Positions 1-8,262 of a DNA stretch of 64,000 bases are shown one piece after another (positions within the stretch are counted from its first letter, which is position 1; each line of letters opens with the position of its first letter). The DNA is from Pelotomaculum sp. (GTDB lineage Bacteria; Bacillota; Desulfotomaculia; Desulfotomaculales; Pelotomaculaceae). The notes under the pieces are model-generated. The model saw nothing but the letters and a program-made list of their open reading frames with translations, was not told where the DNA came from and did no database searches. The DNA is taken from assembly GCA_018435055.1 (NCBI GenBank), contig JAHDOA010000004.1, positions 62,001-126,000 on the forward strand. Direction: 5' to 3'. The translations under genes were made by a program, and so were the position numbers.

Positions 1-111
1 CGGCGCAACCTTTAAATCCCTCGCCATTTTCCTGGCTTCCGTGCAGGTGAGCCGGCCGTCCTTTGCCGCCTGCCTGACAGCGTCCAATACCTCCCGATTG
101 ATTTCAGACAT
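1..111 (-). CDS. Small hypothetical protein, 3' part beyond window
   Basis: Only the first 37 codons are visible, starting at an ATG at 111-109 and running off the left edge. The peptide begins MSEINREVLDAVRQAAKDG and is charged and helical, resembling a small helix-turn-helix or winged-helix fold, but I cannot assign a family. It lies about 80 bases downstream of mobB on the same strand, so it may be the last gene of the moaA-MOSC-mobB unit. Reading frame and start look genuine; the function is unknown. Confidence 0.5.
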   Translation of the reverse strand, partial: MSEINREVLDAVRQAAKDGRLTCTEARKMARDLKVAP

Positions 112-191
112 TGTCAACACTCCTTTCGATTGGGGAAATTACGAACGGGACATTCCATAGCATGCAGGAACGCATCCACGTTCATAAAGTT

Positions 192-698
192 TTATCTTAT
201 CTTTCTTAAAACCGCCTGTTCGATATGATCAGCCACTCCCGCCGCATCGTCTAGAGCAAAACGGGGGGCCGTGGTTAAATATGGCGCGTCACTGACCACA
301 GCCAGCAGCTCGTTTTCCGGAACATCAAGCCGCTCAGCAGTCCCAAGCCGGTAAAAAACCTCTATTTTTGGCCAATTTTCCTTCTTGTATCCCTCAACAA
401 TGATTAAATCCAGTTCACCAGCCATGGAGATTAAAACCCCCGGGCCCGGGTCACCATCAGTTTTCTTGAATAAGGAATAACCGCCCGGCGCCGCCAGGGC
501 CACAAAATCAGCGCCCGCCCGGGCGTGCCGCCAGGCGTCCTTGCCCGGTTGGTCGAATTCCACGTTATGGTGGGTATGCTTAATCACACCGATCCTGTAT
601 CCGCGGCCTTTTAGTTCAATAATCAGTTTCTCCAAAAACGTGGTTTTGCCGGCGCCGGAATAACCGGCCAGACCAACCACGGGAACCGGCTTCCCCAT
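192..698 (-). CDS. mobB: Molybdopterin-guanine dinucleotide biosynthesis protein MobB
   Basis: This 168-residue P-loop protein has the Walker A motif GYSGAGKTTFLEKL near residue 12, a basic IKHTHH segment and a central IIVEGYKKE motif, all typical of MobB. MobB is a GTP-binding accessory protein that assists MobA in converting molybdopterin to molybdopterin-guanine dinucleotide, the cofactor form used by the DMSO-reductase family. The gene directly abuts the MOSC gene (its start codon follows that gene's stop without a gap), so the two are surely co-transcribed with moaA. The length is normal for the family. A DMSO-reductase-family enzyme at 48338-50473 in this window is a plausible client. 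Confidence 0.92.
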   Translation of the reverse strand: MGKPVPVVGLAGYSGAGKTTFLEKLIIELKGRGYRIGVIKHTHHNVEFDQPGKDAWRHARAGADFVALAAPGGYSLFKKTDGDPGPGVLISMAGELDLIIVEGYKKENWPKIEVFYRLGTAERLDVPENELLAVVSDAPYLTTAPRFALDDAAGVADHIEQAVLRKIR

Positions 699-1136
699 TT
701 AAGCCTCCATTACCTCTATATGGTCACCAGTTTTAACCGGACCGCCCTCCAGGACCCTGATGAAGATCCCCTCCCTGGGCATGACACAATCCCCGGCCTG
801 GTAGTAAATGGCGCAGCGTTTGTGGCATTCCTTCCCAATCTGGGTCACCTCGCCTACTGCCTCAGGACCGATTTTCACACGTGTGCCGACAGGGAGGTTA
901 ACAAGATCTATTCCCTCTGTAGTGAGGTTTTCGGCAAAGTCACCGGGTCCCACGTCTAAACCCCTGGCTCGCATCTTTTCTATGCTCTCGACGGCGAGAA
1001 GGCTGACCTGGCGGTGCCAGGGGCCGGCATGCGCGTCATCTTTCAAGCCGTGTTCCTTGAGCAGCAGTCCTTCTCCGCTGTTTTTTTTCCGCATCCCTTT
1101 TCCAGGGCTTGTACACACTGCCTTTATTATACCCAT
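699..1136 (-). CDS. MOSC domain-containing protein
   Basis: The 145-residue protein is a stand-alone MOSC domain (molybdenum cofactor sulfurase C-terminal family). Features are the N-terminal VCTSPGKGMRK segment, the conserved GDFAENLTTEGID motif and a KECHKRCAIYY cysteine motif near residues 102-112. MOSC proteins are linked to molybdenum cofactor handling or sulfur transfer; small bacterial versions next to moaA and mobB are common but biochemically little studied. It sits 8 bases downstream of moaA and touches mobB, forming one unit. The exact reaction cannot be told from sequence. Confidence 0.88.
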   Translation of the reverse strand: MGIIKAVCTSPGKGMRKKNSGEGLLLKEHGLKDDAHAGPWHRQVSLLAVESIEKMRARGLDVGPGDFAENLTTEGIDLVNLPVGTRVKIGPEAVGEVTQIGKECHKRCAIYYQAGDCVMPREGIFIRVLEGGPVKTGDHIEVMEA

Positions 1137-1144
1137 TTGCTCAG

Positions 1145-2125
1145 TTACCCTCCTATTTGTGACATTACCCGTTTTCTGTCCGCCCAGCCCTCATGCATAT
1201 GATGCCGGTCAGGTTTCATGTCAATCGCGTCCATTATTAAATCAATTAGTTCCCTTTCTTCCGCTCCCCTGCGCAGTGGTGTTTTCAAGTCAATTTCCCT
1301 GCTGTCATAAAGGCATGGTCGCAGACCCCCGCTTGAGGTCAGGCGCAGACGATTGCAGTTTCCACAGAAATGATTGCTCATGGCGGTAATAAAGCCGACT
1401 GTTCCTTCAGCGCCTTCAAAACGGTAGTATTTGGCCGGTCCGTCACCCTCGATCGACCTGACGGGATGCAGTCTGCCGATCCTGCGGCTGATCTTCTCCA
1501 TTATTTCTTCAGCCGGCACAAAACGTCCCTCGGCCCACGAATTGCCGTCACCGATAGGCATTATTTCGATGAAACGGATGTGCAGGGGCCTTTTCAGGGA
1601 AAGGTGGGCCATGGCCTCCACCTCGTCATCATTAATACCACGGGTTACTACGGTATTTATCTTAACCGGGTGCAGCCCGGCGTCAAGGGCCGCCTGTATC
1701 CCTTTCCAGGCACACGCCAGGTCACCAATTCTGGTAATTTCCCGGTAACGTTCACTTTTTAAAGTATCCAGGCTGATATTTACCCTTTTTAATCCGGACT
1801 TCTTTAACGCCGCCGCATGGGAAGGCAGAAGAAGGCCGTTCGTAGTTAGTGTTATGTCATCAATACCCGGAATATTCGAAATATTACGGACCAGGTCATT
1901 GATCCCCTTGCGGACCAGGGGTTCCCCTCCGGTGAGGCGTATTTTCCGGATCCCTACTTTGGTTGCGGCCCGGATTACAGCCTCGATTTCTTCCGCACGC
2001 AAGATCTCATCATGAGGCAAAAACTCCACGCCTTCCGGCGGCATACAATATAGACAACGCAGATTACACTTGTCCGTCACCGAAACACGCAGGTAGTTTA
2101 TTTCTCTCCTATAAGCGTCACGCAT
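1145..2125 (-). CDS. moaA: GTP 3',8-cyclase MoaA
   Basis: This 326-residue radical SAM enzyme catalyses the first step of molybdenum cofactor synthesis, rearranging GTP to 3',8-cyclo-7,8-dihydro-GTP. The N-terminal SAM-binding cluster motif CNLRCLYC lies near residues 20-27, followed by the GGEPLVRKG motif. The C-terminal second 4Fe-4S motif CGNCNRLRLT continues to a third Cys in GLRPCLY. The length matches the family (about 320-330). It is the first gene of the moaA-MOSC-mobB unit. The other early genes (moaC, moaE, moeA) are not in the window. The roughly 60-base upstream segment is AT-rich with a TATAAT, but no clear -35 box was found. Confidence 0.95.
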   Translation of the reverse strand: MRDAYRREINYLRVSVTDKCNLRCLYCMPPEGVEFLPHDEILRAEEIEAVIRAATKVGIRKIRLTGGEPLVRKGINDLVRNISNIPGIDDITLTTNGLLLPSHAAALKKSGLKRVNISLDTLKSERYREITRIGDLACAWKGIQAALDAGLHPVKINTVVTRGINDDEVEAMAHLSLKRPLHIRFIEIMPIGDGNSWAEGRFVPAEEIMEKISRRIGRLHPVRSIEGDGPAKYYRFEGAEGTVGFITAMSNHFCGNCNRLRLTSSGGLRPCLYDSREIDLKTPLRRGAEERELIDLIMDAIDMKPDRHHMHEGWADRKRVMSQIGG

Positions 2126-2186
2126 ATCTTCACCCTTCTAAATTAGTTAGTTGCTAATACTATCAATTATACAATAAAGGCTCAAT

Positions 2187-2405
2187 TTATTGTTTGAAAA
2201 CTCCAACCAATTTCAGAAATTCTTTCTTAATAAAAATAAACTGCGAATTAACCTCCGCCACAGCTGGAAAAAGAGAAACCCGGTCGCCGTCAATAACTAT
2301 TGCCTTTATTGCACCTTTATTATAATGTAAAAACCGCGCCAGCAAGTAAAAAACTTCTTCTACGCCATGGGAGCTTATGTTTGCACCATCGATCAAAACG
2401 GTTAT
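2187..2405 (-). pseudogene. Possible truncated gene or remnant upstream of moaA
   Basis: A minus-strand frame reads VLIDGANISSHGVEEVFYLL and onward to a clean stop at 2187, with protein-like composition over about 70 residues. No ATG, GTG or ribosome binding site precedes it: the natural start position reads ATA (2405-2403), and the nearest usable start is TTG at 2396. The frame stays open further back, antisense to larC2, but that part looks like noise. I interpret it as a small gene that has lost its start, perhaps when larC2 was inverted. It could also be a chance open frame. I do not recognise the family. Confidence 0.35.
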
Positions 2406-2451
2406 GTTAAAATATACCGGGATGTTTGCTTTTGGAAGGGAGGAACAGGTA

Positions 2452-2919
2452 ATGATCGGCCGGGAGGAAACTATTCTTGTGCTTGAAACGGCCATAGATG
2501 ATATGAATCCTGAGATATACTCATACCTGCTTGACAAACTGGTTAAGGAAGGCGCGCTGGACACCTACCTGACCCCGGTGTATATGAAAAAGAACAGGCC
2601 CGCCAACCTCCTGTCGGTAATCTGCCGGAAAGAAAAACTAGAAAAACTGCTGGAAACAGTTTTCCGGGAGACGACCACGCTGGGTGTGCGCATCAAGGAA
2701 GAAAAGAGGAGGGTCTTGCCCAGGGGTTTTGCCGAAGTAAAAACCCCTTGGGGAGAAGTAAAGGTGAAAATTGGTTTTTTAGATGAGGACAAAAAAGAAA
2801 TACTGCAATTTGCTCCCGAATACGAGGAATGCCGGAGCATATCTGAAAGACACGGCGTCCCTCTAAAAAAGGTGTATGCTGCCGCCCTGCAGGCCTTTTC
2901 GCAGCTAAAGGGAAAATAA
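2452..2919 (+). CDS. larC2: LarC2: C-terminal part of nickel-pincer cofactor nickel insertase
   Basis: The 155-residue product matches only the C-terminal domain of LarC, the CTP-dependent enzyme that inserts nickel into the pyridinium bis-thiocarboxylate nucleotide. Conserved stretches are LETAIDDMNPEIYSYLLDKL at the start, then LTPVYMKKNRPANLLSV, FRETTTLGVR and APEYEECRSISERHGVPLK. I chose the ATG at 2452, which has an AGGGAGG ribosome binding site; the frame is open 25 codons upstream but that part has no site. In Lactobacillus plantarum LarC1 and LarC2 are joined by programmed frameshifting. Here LarC2 is on the opposite strand, convergent with larE, so it must be made as a separate polypeptide. 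Confidence 0.88.
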   Translation: MIGREETILVLETAIDDMNPEIYSYLLDKLVKEGALDTYLTPVYMKKNRPANLLSVICRKEKLEKLLETVFRETTTLGVRIKEEKRRVLPRGFAEVKTPWGEVKVKIGFLDEDKKEILQFAPEYEECRSISERHGVPLKKVYAAALQAFSQLKGK

Positions 2920-2940
2920 ATAAACGGGTCAAAAACCGGG

Positions 2941-3756
2941 CTAACTGGTTCCTTTCCTAATGGCCTCATCCATGCTGCCGCTGCGGAAACCCTTCAGGTC
3001 CAGCGCCGTATAGATATAACCTATTTCTTTAAATTTAGCGGCGATATCTACGGCCTTTTCCAGCAGTAATTTAAAGCATACCGGGGGGACCTCTATACGG
3101 GCCAGGGCGCCGTGGTGCCTTACCCTGAGCTGGCTTATCCCCAGGTTTTTTAAATATTTTTCCGCCTGGGACACCATCGCCAGGCTTTCCGGGGAGATTT
3201 CCGTGCCGTATGGAAACCTTGTGGCCAGGCAGGGGTTGGCCGGCTTCATTGCGGTAGGCAAGGCGAATCGCCGGGAGGCGGCATATATTTCCTGTTTCGT
3301 TAGCCCGGCCTCCTGCAGCGGCGATCTTATTCCCAGTTCCTTGCCGGCGCGTATACCAGGGCGGTATTCGGCGGCGTCGTCAGCGTTCACCCCGTCGATC
3401 ACGCAACTGACGCCATTTTCCCCGGCCACCCTGCGCAGCGCCGTGTAAATCTCTTTCTTGCAGTGATAGCACCTGTCGGGTGGGTTGCCCCTGAACGCAG
3501 CGCTTTTCAGTCCATTGGTCTTTAAAACAATATGCCTTGTACCGATAGCCCCTGCCAGCGCTTTGGCCTCGTCAACCTCACCAGGCGGATATATTTCCGA
3601 GGCCGCGGTGACGGCCAGCGCTTGCTCGCCCAATACATCGCGGGCGACCTTGAGCAGCAGGGTGCTGTCAACACCGCCGGAGAAGGCCACCAATGCTTTC
3701 CCGCAGTCTTTTAAAATATTTCTCAGCCGGTCCAGTTTCTGCTCCAGCTCTTTCAT
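2941..3756 (-). CDS. larE: LarE, ATP-dependent sacrificial sulfur transferase
   Basis: This 271-residue protein of the PP-loop ATP pyrophosphatase superfamily has the FSGGVDSTLLLKVA motif near residue 25. LarE converts the biscarboxylated pyridinium nucleotide from LarB into the bis-thiocarboxylate. A cysteine in PANPCLATRFPYG falls at residue 176, the position of the sacrificial cysteine known in L. plantarum LarE. Two further cysteines in RCYHCKKE (96 and 99) suggest the variant with three cysteines that can hold an iron-sulfur cluster, as described for some archaeal and Thermotoga enzymes; this is inference. It is downstream of larC1 on the same strand with a 55-base gap. Confidence 0.92.
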   Translation of the reverse strand: MKELEQKLDRLRNILKDCGKALVAFSGGVDSTLLLKVARDVLGEQALAVTAASEIYPPGEVDEAKALAGAIGTRHIVLKTNGLKSAAFRGNPPDRCYHCKKEIYTALRRVAGENGVSCVIDGVNADDAAEYRPGIRAGKELGIRSPLQEAGLTKQEIYAASRRFALPTAMKPANPCLATRFPYGTEISPESLAMVSQAEKYLKNLGISQLRVRHHGALARIEVPPVCFKLLLEKAVDIAAKFKEIGYIYTALDLKGFRSGSMDEAIRKGTS

Positions 3757-3811
3757 AGCAAAACCAACCTTATTAACACGACTTAAGTACTAGAGAAATC
3801 GATATGTCGTT

Positions 3812-4753
3812 TTATTGTTCGTTTTTTTCGTATGGAAGTCCGTGGCTGGACTGATGATCATGACTATGTTGGTACAGGCCGCCGCAATGATCAGGTCCGT
3901 ACCCGCGCTCGTGCTGGTGGCTGTGCTTATGTTCATGCATGCGTGTGTGCGCCATTTTGTAGTCGCGCGGGCGGACATGGTGGTGTTCCCGGTTATGATC
4001 GTCGTGGCGGGAGATAGAAAGCTGTGTTTCAGCCACGCAGCGTTCACCGACAATCAGCCTTAACAGGTTCGGGCGCTCCATCACTCTTTTGCCGGCGCCG
4101 TACCCTACTTTTTCCATGGTCATGGGCGGCAAATCGATAAAGGCGTCCGTCAGGACGGCAAGCAGGGCCGCCCCGGTGGGAGTCACCAGTTCACCAGCAA
4201 TACCTGTTCCATAGACAGGCACGTTGTGTAATATCTCCAGGGTAGCGGGAGCCGGTGAAGGAATCACGCCATGCTGGCATTTTATAAAACCCTTGCCCAT
4301 AGGCAGGGGAGAAGCATAAATCTGATCAACCTCAAGCAGGTGCAGACCCAGCACAGATCCTGCCACATCCACAATCGCGTCAACGGCGCCGACCTCATGA
4401 AAGTGAACTTGCTCCGGCGCCGTGTCATGGATGGCAGCCTCCGCCGCAGCCAGGCGAATAAACACATCCTTGCTTTTATTCTTTACTTCCGCCGGCAGGC
4501 CGCTGCCGTCAATAATCTGCAAAATATCAGCCAGGCGCCGCGCGGGTTGATCTTCTTCCAATAAATCCACAAAAACGTTGACGCAGGCTATGCCGTTTCT
4601 CTTTTCTTTTTCACAGCGCAAATCATAGCCTGTAACCGGCAGTTTAGCCAGTTCTTCTTTTAACAGAGCAAAGTCAACTCCGGCGCTGATCAGGGCGCCC
4701 AGGCACATATCCCCGCTTATGCCGGAAAAACAATCGAAATAGGCAATCCTCAT
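3812..4753 (-). CDS. larC1: LarC1: N-terminal part of nickel-pincer cofactor nickel insertase, His-rich tail
   Basis: The 313-residue protein begins MRIAYFDCFSGISGDMCLGA and continues with HFHEVGAVDAIVDV and VYGTGIAGELVTPTGAALL, all diagnostic of the LarC N-terminal domain. From about residue 248 to the end it is extremely His-rich (REHHHVRPRD, HEHKHSHQHE, QHSHDHQSSH), consistent with nickel binding or storage. The protein stops there, exactly where the LarC2 domain would begin in full-length relatives; LarC2 is found inverted at 2452-2919. The start codon overlaps the larB stop by four bases (ATGA), showing translational coupling. No LarC2 remnant was seen between this stop and larE. Confidence 0.92.
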   Translation of the reverse strand: MRIAYFDCFSGISGDMCLGALISAGVDFALLKEELAKLPVTGYDLRCEKEKRNGIACVNVFVDLLEEDQPARRLADILQIIDGSGLPAEVKNKSKDVFIRLAAAEAAIHDTAPEQVHFHEVGAVDAIVDVAGSVLGLHLLEVDQIYASPLPMGKGFIKCQHGVIPSPAPATLEILHNVPVYGTGIAGELVTPTGAALLAVLTDAFIDLPPMTMEKVGYGAGKRVMERPNLLRLIVGERCVAETQLSISRHDDHNREHHHVRPRDYKMAHTRMHEHKHSHQHERGYGPDHCGGLYQHSHDHQSSHGLPYEKNEQ

Positions 4754-5514
4754 GCCCGTTCCTCCTCAATCATCCTGGTTATGGCATTGGCCATAGCGGC
4801 GGCGCCAAAGCCGTTGTCGATGTTCACCACGCTTACGCCTGCGGCGCAGCTGGTGAGCATGCTGAGCAGGGCCGAGAGCCCGTTGAAACTGGCGCCGTAG
4901 CCTACGCTGGTTGGCACGGCGATGATCGGTTGATCGGCCAGGCCGCCTACCACACTGGCCAGGGCCCCCTCCATCCCCGCTACCACAATGATAACGTTAG
5001 CCCAGCGAATTAGCTCGAGCTTGTCCAGCAGCCGGTGGATCCCCGCTACACCCACATCATAAACCCGCCTGACCTCGTTCCCCATTACCGCCGCGGTAAC
5101 AGCCGCCTCTTCAGCCACAGGCAGGTCAGCGGTGCCGGCGCTCATCACCAGTACTTTGCCCCTGAAGACGGCTTGTTCACCCCGGTTGACCACGATAGTC
5201 CGGGCCAGCTCATTGTATATCGCATCCGGGTATATTTCTTTGACCCTGTCATAAGCTTCTTGTGCAGCCCTGGTGCCGATAATACTCCTGCGCCCGTCAC
5301 ACAGCTTATTAAAAATTTGGGCAATTTGCTCAGCAGTTTTACCCTGGCAAAAAATCACTTCAGGAAAACCCTTGCGCAAGGCGCGGTGGTGGTCAACCAG
5401 CGCAAACCCCAGGTCCTCGTAGGGCAGGTTTTTTAACCTGGCAAGCGCGTCTTCGACGGCTACTTGATTATTTTTAACATCCTCCAGCAATCTGCGCAGT
5501 TCATCTTTAACCAT
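4750..5514 (-). CDS. larB: LarB, pyridinium-3,5-biscarboxylic acid mononucleotide synthase
   Basis: This 254-residue protein carboxylates nicotinic acid adenine dinucleotide and hydrolyses the product, the first step of nickel-pincer nucleotide synthesis. Its C-terminal half resembles PurE (AIR carboxylase), with MSAGTADLPVAEEAA, VVAGMEGALASVVGGL and the VPTSVGYGASFNGLSALL loop. The N-terminal region contains ARLKNLPYEDLGFALVDHHR, typical for LarB. It overlaps larC1 by four bases and follows the formyltetrahydrofolate cyclo-ligase gene by 43 bases, so all may share one transcript. No lactate racemase (larA) is present in the window, so the nickel enzyme served is elsewhere. Confidence 0.93.
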   Translation of the reverse strand: MVKDELRRLLEDVKNNQVAVEDALARLKNLPYEDLGFALVDHHRALRKGFPEVIFCQGKTAEQIAQIFNKLCDGRRSIIGTRAAQEAYDRVKEIYPDAIYNELARTIVVNRGEQAVFRGKVLVMSAGTADLPVAEEAAVTAAVMGNEVRRVYDVGVAGIHRLLDKLELIRWANVIIVVAGMEGALASVVGGLADQPIIAVPTSVGYGASFNGLSALLSMLTSCAAGVSVVNIDNGFGAAAMANAITRMIEEERA

Positions 5515-5557
5515 GACTCTAAAGGCCCCTTTATGTACCCTTTTTTCGTATTTAAAA

Positions 5558-6163
5558 TTAGCCGGCCTGATGCAGCCTGATTAACCGTTTTTCAGTTAAA
5601 ATAATGTGGACAGGCATATCGTGCGCTTCCGGGAAAACATCAGGCAGTACTTGAAAATCGTAGGCCAGGCCGATGTAAATGGTCCCCTCTCCCGTACGGC
5701 GTAAAAAGCGGTCGTAGAAGCCGTAACCATAGCCAATACGGTAGCCGGCAATATCAAAGGCTACCCCTGGCGTAATGACCATGTCCAGCGCCGCGGGATC
5801 CAGCGGCCGCACGGCCTGTGGCCTGGGCTCGGGGATACCCCAGGCGCCGGGCTGCAGGTCGGCGGGAAAATTCACAATTAAAGATGGCGTCAATAAACGT
5901 TTAGCCTGATCAGTTACCGGCGCCGCCACGCTCTTTCCGTCAGCCAGCGCCCTGGTTACCAGGTCCGCTGTGCGCGCCTCGTTGCGGCAGTCCAGGTAAA
6001 CCATGATACTGCGCGCGCTGCGGTATTCATCCAGCGCCAAAAGCCTGCCGGTGATGAACGCGCTTTTTTCAGCCACCTGCCCGGGTGTTAGCGCATTTCT
6101 TTTCTTAATCAGGCTGCTTCTCAACTGCTTTTTCATCACTTTACGTTCCACAGGCATTTCCAT
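5558..6163 (-). CDS. 5-formyltetrahydrofolate cyclo-ligase
   Basis: The 201-residue protein matches the MTHFS family, which uses ATP to convert 5-formyltetrahydrofolate to 5,10-methenyltetrahydrofolate. Signatures are the early basic segment KKQLRSSLIKKRNALT, the IMVYLDCRNE strand and the strongly conserved VDP-like stretch ending RIGYGYGFYDRFL. The start at 6163 has an AAAGGG site; a second ATG nine codons on (MKKQLRSS) is also usable. It stands upstream of larBC1E on the same strand. The pairing with lar genes may be chance operon packing. Confidence 0.9.
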   Translation of the reverse strand: MEMPVERKVMKKQLRSSLIKKRNALTPGQVAEKSAFITGRLLALDEYRSARSIMVYLDCRNEARTADLVTRALADGKSVAAPVTDQAKRLLTPSLIVNFPADLQPGAWGIPEPRPQAVRPLDPAALDMVITPGVAFDIAGYRIGYGYGFYDRFLRRTGEGTIYIGLAYDFQVLPDVFPEAHDMPVHIILTEKRLIRLHQAG

Positions 6164-6298
6164 TCCCTTTTAACCCATTTGCGCTGCCCGCTAAAACATT
6201 TTTTACTGGATTAGCAGGATTTCAGGGATTTATTTTGAAAAGGCGGCTTTTAAAAGGCTTCCCCCCGCACTAATCAGTCGTTTTGTCATATTGAACAA

Positions 6299-6730
6299 CT
6301 AAAGCTGATAAACATCCTTGCCGGTCATAACACGGATGCCGTTTTCCTGGAGCTCTTTAACCGCTTCATCGAGCTGTTCTACCCGGAACACAACCAGGGC
6401 GGCATTGGACGCCTTCTGGACAAAGGCGTAAAGATATTCAATATTCACGCCTGCCCGGTCAAGCAGTTGAAGGACCCCGGCCAATCCGCCCGGAACGTCA
6501 GCCACTTCTACTGCTATTACATCAGTGAAAGCAACAGTAAGGCCCTCTTCCTTCAAAATCTGGTAAGCCCGATCAGGATCATTGACAATCAGCCTTAAAA
6601 TGCCAAAATCAGTAGTGTCGGCTATGGACAGAGCACGGATGTTAATGCTGTTTTTCCCCAGCAGCGCAGTTACCTGGGCCAGACGTCCCGACTTGTTTTC
6701 CAGGAAAACCGAGATTTGCTTGACCTTCAT
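6299..6730 (-). CDS. Tandem ACT-domain protein
   Basis: The 143-residue protein consists of two ACT domains and nothing else: MKVKQISVFLENKSGRLAQV begins the first, and IAVEVADVPGGLAGVLQLLD the second. ACT domains bind small ligands, usually amino acids. Stand-alone double-ACT proteins of this type often accompany phenylacetate-CoA ligase genes, but no such gene is next to it here. It is flanked by 135 and 123 bases without genes and is probably transcribed alone. The ligand is unknown. Confidence 0.88.
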   Translation of the reverse strand: MKVKQISVFLENKSGRLAQVTALLGKNSINIRALSIADTTDFGILRLIVNDPDRAYQILKEEGLTVAFTDVIAVEVADVPGGLAGVLQLLDRAGVNIEYLYAFVQKASNAALVVFRVEQLDEAVKELQENGIRVMTGKDVYQL

Positions 6731-6853
6731 AGATTAACCCCCTTTTTATTTGCATGAGAATGTACGCACAAAGAATTCAGATCACGATATCAATTACTCC
6801 TAAAATTTTTATTCAACGGTACTGGCAAGGTTACCTGCCCAATTTAAAATCAC

Positions 6854-8227
6854 TTATAAAATCTCTGCTTTAATTTGACAATCCCTTTCCAGTTCAAGAT
6901 AAGAACACCCGGTCAGGTCCCTGCCCCTGCTGTCAAAAGCCAGGCCGGGGAGCAGGATCAACCCGGGTTTTCTTCCTGATTTTTTACCAGGGTACTCAGC
7001 CAGAGAAAGCTTAAAATCATTTACCGTAAGCAGGCCGGCGGCGCCAATTGAGCCGCCGAAAAAACGATTTTTTACCGGCCTCGTTTTGACTTCTGCTTCT
7101 TCTTTTAAAAACCGCTGCAAACCCAAATTAATTACATCCGCCGCCAGTTCGGAAGTCAGCGCCACTGCCTCCTGTACTCCATGACGCCTGATCACCCGGC
7201 CAATCTCTTCAATCAACCTGGGGTCAATGTCGTAATCCATCACCAAACCAGATCGCCTGCCTGGTTTTTTCTCAAGCTTTGTTGAATAAGTATTATTTCC
7301 CCTGCTTACGGTTATTTTCGGGCTGCCGGATTTTAAAACCCTCCTGAAAGCTTCCACCCTGCTTAAAGCAGGCAGCCCGTTTACGGCCTGGATGACATCT
7401 CCGGCGCGCAATCCTGCCAGTGCGGCTGGAGAACCGGCAATCACACCGGCAATTATTGGTTCCAGGTCGTTTATCAGCGGGGGTTCGACTGTTAAAGGCG
7501 CCGCCGTTTTCCCCCGCAGCTGTGACACAAAGTCATTAATTTTCCCCCTGAGCGATTGCCCAAAGCGCAGGGCCGGATGCGCCAGCCTGGTATACCCGGG
7601 CAAAAATAAGCGTATGGTCTGGGCCCCTTGTTCGCCCAGGTATATTACTGTTTCTTCCAAATCAGCCCACCCGACCAGGTGCGGCAAGGCCAGCATACTG
7701 CCGTGATAGGGCAAGCCATACCTTTTCAGCAAACCGGCGCTTTGAATAGACCGGCCGGGATTGGCGTCTCCGGTCAAAAACGCCCGGCCACTTTCACTGG
7801 CGCTGTTTAAAGAAAGATAAACCACAACCTTCCCCAGTCTGATTAAAAAGTCAACCATCTTTTCATCAAGCAGGCTGCCGTTGGTAGTGATCTGGATCGG
7901 TGTCCGGGGAAAGGAATGGCGTACAAGACTTAAAATTTCCCTGATGGCGGGATGGGTTAACGGCTCTCCCTCAATAATCCGTGACGCTGACTCGCCGATA
8001 ACCACCGGCCTGCCCGGATTAATGAAGGGAAGCACTTCTCTTATTTCTTCCAGGGTGCAGGGTTTAATCCTGCTGACCATTACCCCGGGCGGGTTCTGGC
8101 TGTGGGAGCAAAAAACGCAACTGACATTACACCGGGATGTCACGGGCAAGATGTTTGCTTCAGCCGCCCCGTTCAATATAAAGGTTTCAGTGTAAGCGGC
8201 AGTCTGGCGCCCCGTTAATTCACCCAC
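6854..8227 (-). CDS. Radical SAM protein with internal PDZ domain
   Basis: The 457-residue protein has the radical SAM motif CNVSCVFC near residues 33-40 and a GESASRIIEGEPLTHP segment before ITTNGSLL. A PDZ-like domain occupies roughly residues 255-325 (GSPAALAGLRAGDVIQAVNG). The C-terminal 130 residues are not recognised but end with GLAFDSRGRDLTGCSYLELE. It recalls the DUF512 / radical SAM-PDZ family, in which the PDZ usually comes first; here it follows the SAM barrel. Substrate and reaction are unknown. Tandem DnaA boxes lie 36-53 bases upstream of its start. It is probably monocistronic. Confidence 0.75.
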   Translation of the reverse strand: MGELTGRQTAAYTETFILNGAAEANILPVTSRCNVSCVFCSHSQNPPGVMVSRIKPCTLEEIREVLPFINPGRPVVIGESASRIIEGEPLTHPAIREILSLVRHSFPRTPIQITTNGSLLDEKMVDFLIRLGKVVVYLSLNSASESGRAFLTGDANPGRSIQSAGLLKRYGLPYHGSMLALPHLVGWADLEETVIYLGEQGAQTIRLFLPGYTRLAHPALRFGQSLRGKINDFVSQLRGKTAAPLTVEPPLINDLEPIIAGVIAGSPAALAGLRAGDVIQAVNGLPALSRVEAFRRVLKSGSPKITVSRGNNTYSTKLEKKPGRRSGLVMDYDIDPRLIEEIGRVIRRHGVQEAVALTSELAADVINLGLQRFLKEEAEVKTRPVKNRFFGGSIGAAGLLTVNDFKLSLAEYPGKKSGRKPGLILLPGLAFDSRGRDLTGCSYLELERDCQIKAEIL

Positions 8228-8262
8228 AGGAAAACCCCTTGTTTTTTAAGTTATTAACAAGC

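Noticed and set aside
808-1389. 193-residue plus-strand ORF
   Set aside because: It is antisense to the MOSC and moaA genes and has low-complexity content.
2126-2186. Molybdenum cofactor riboswitch upstream of moaA
   Set aside because: The gap is only about 60 bases and lacks the conserved elements of that class.
3790-4053. LarC2 remnant downstream of larC1
   Set aside because: Frames between the larC1 stop and larE show no LarC2-like residues.
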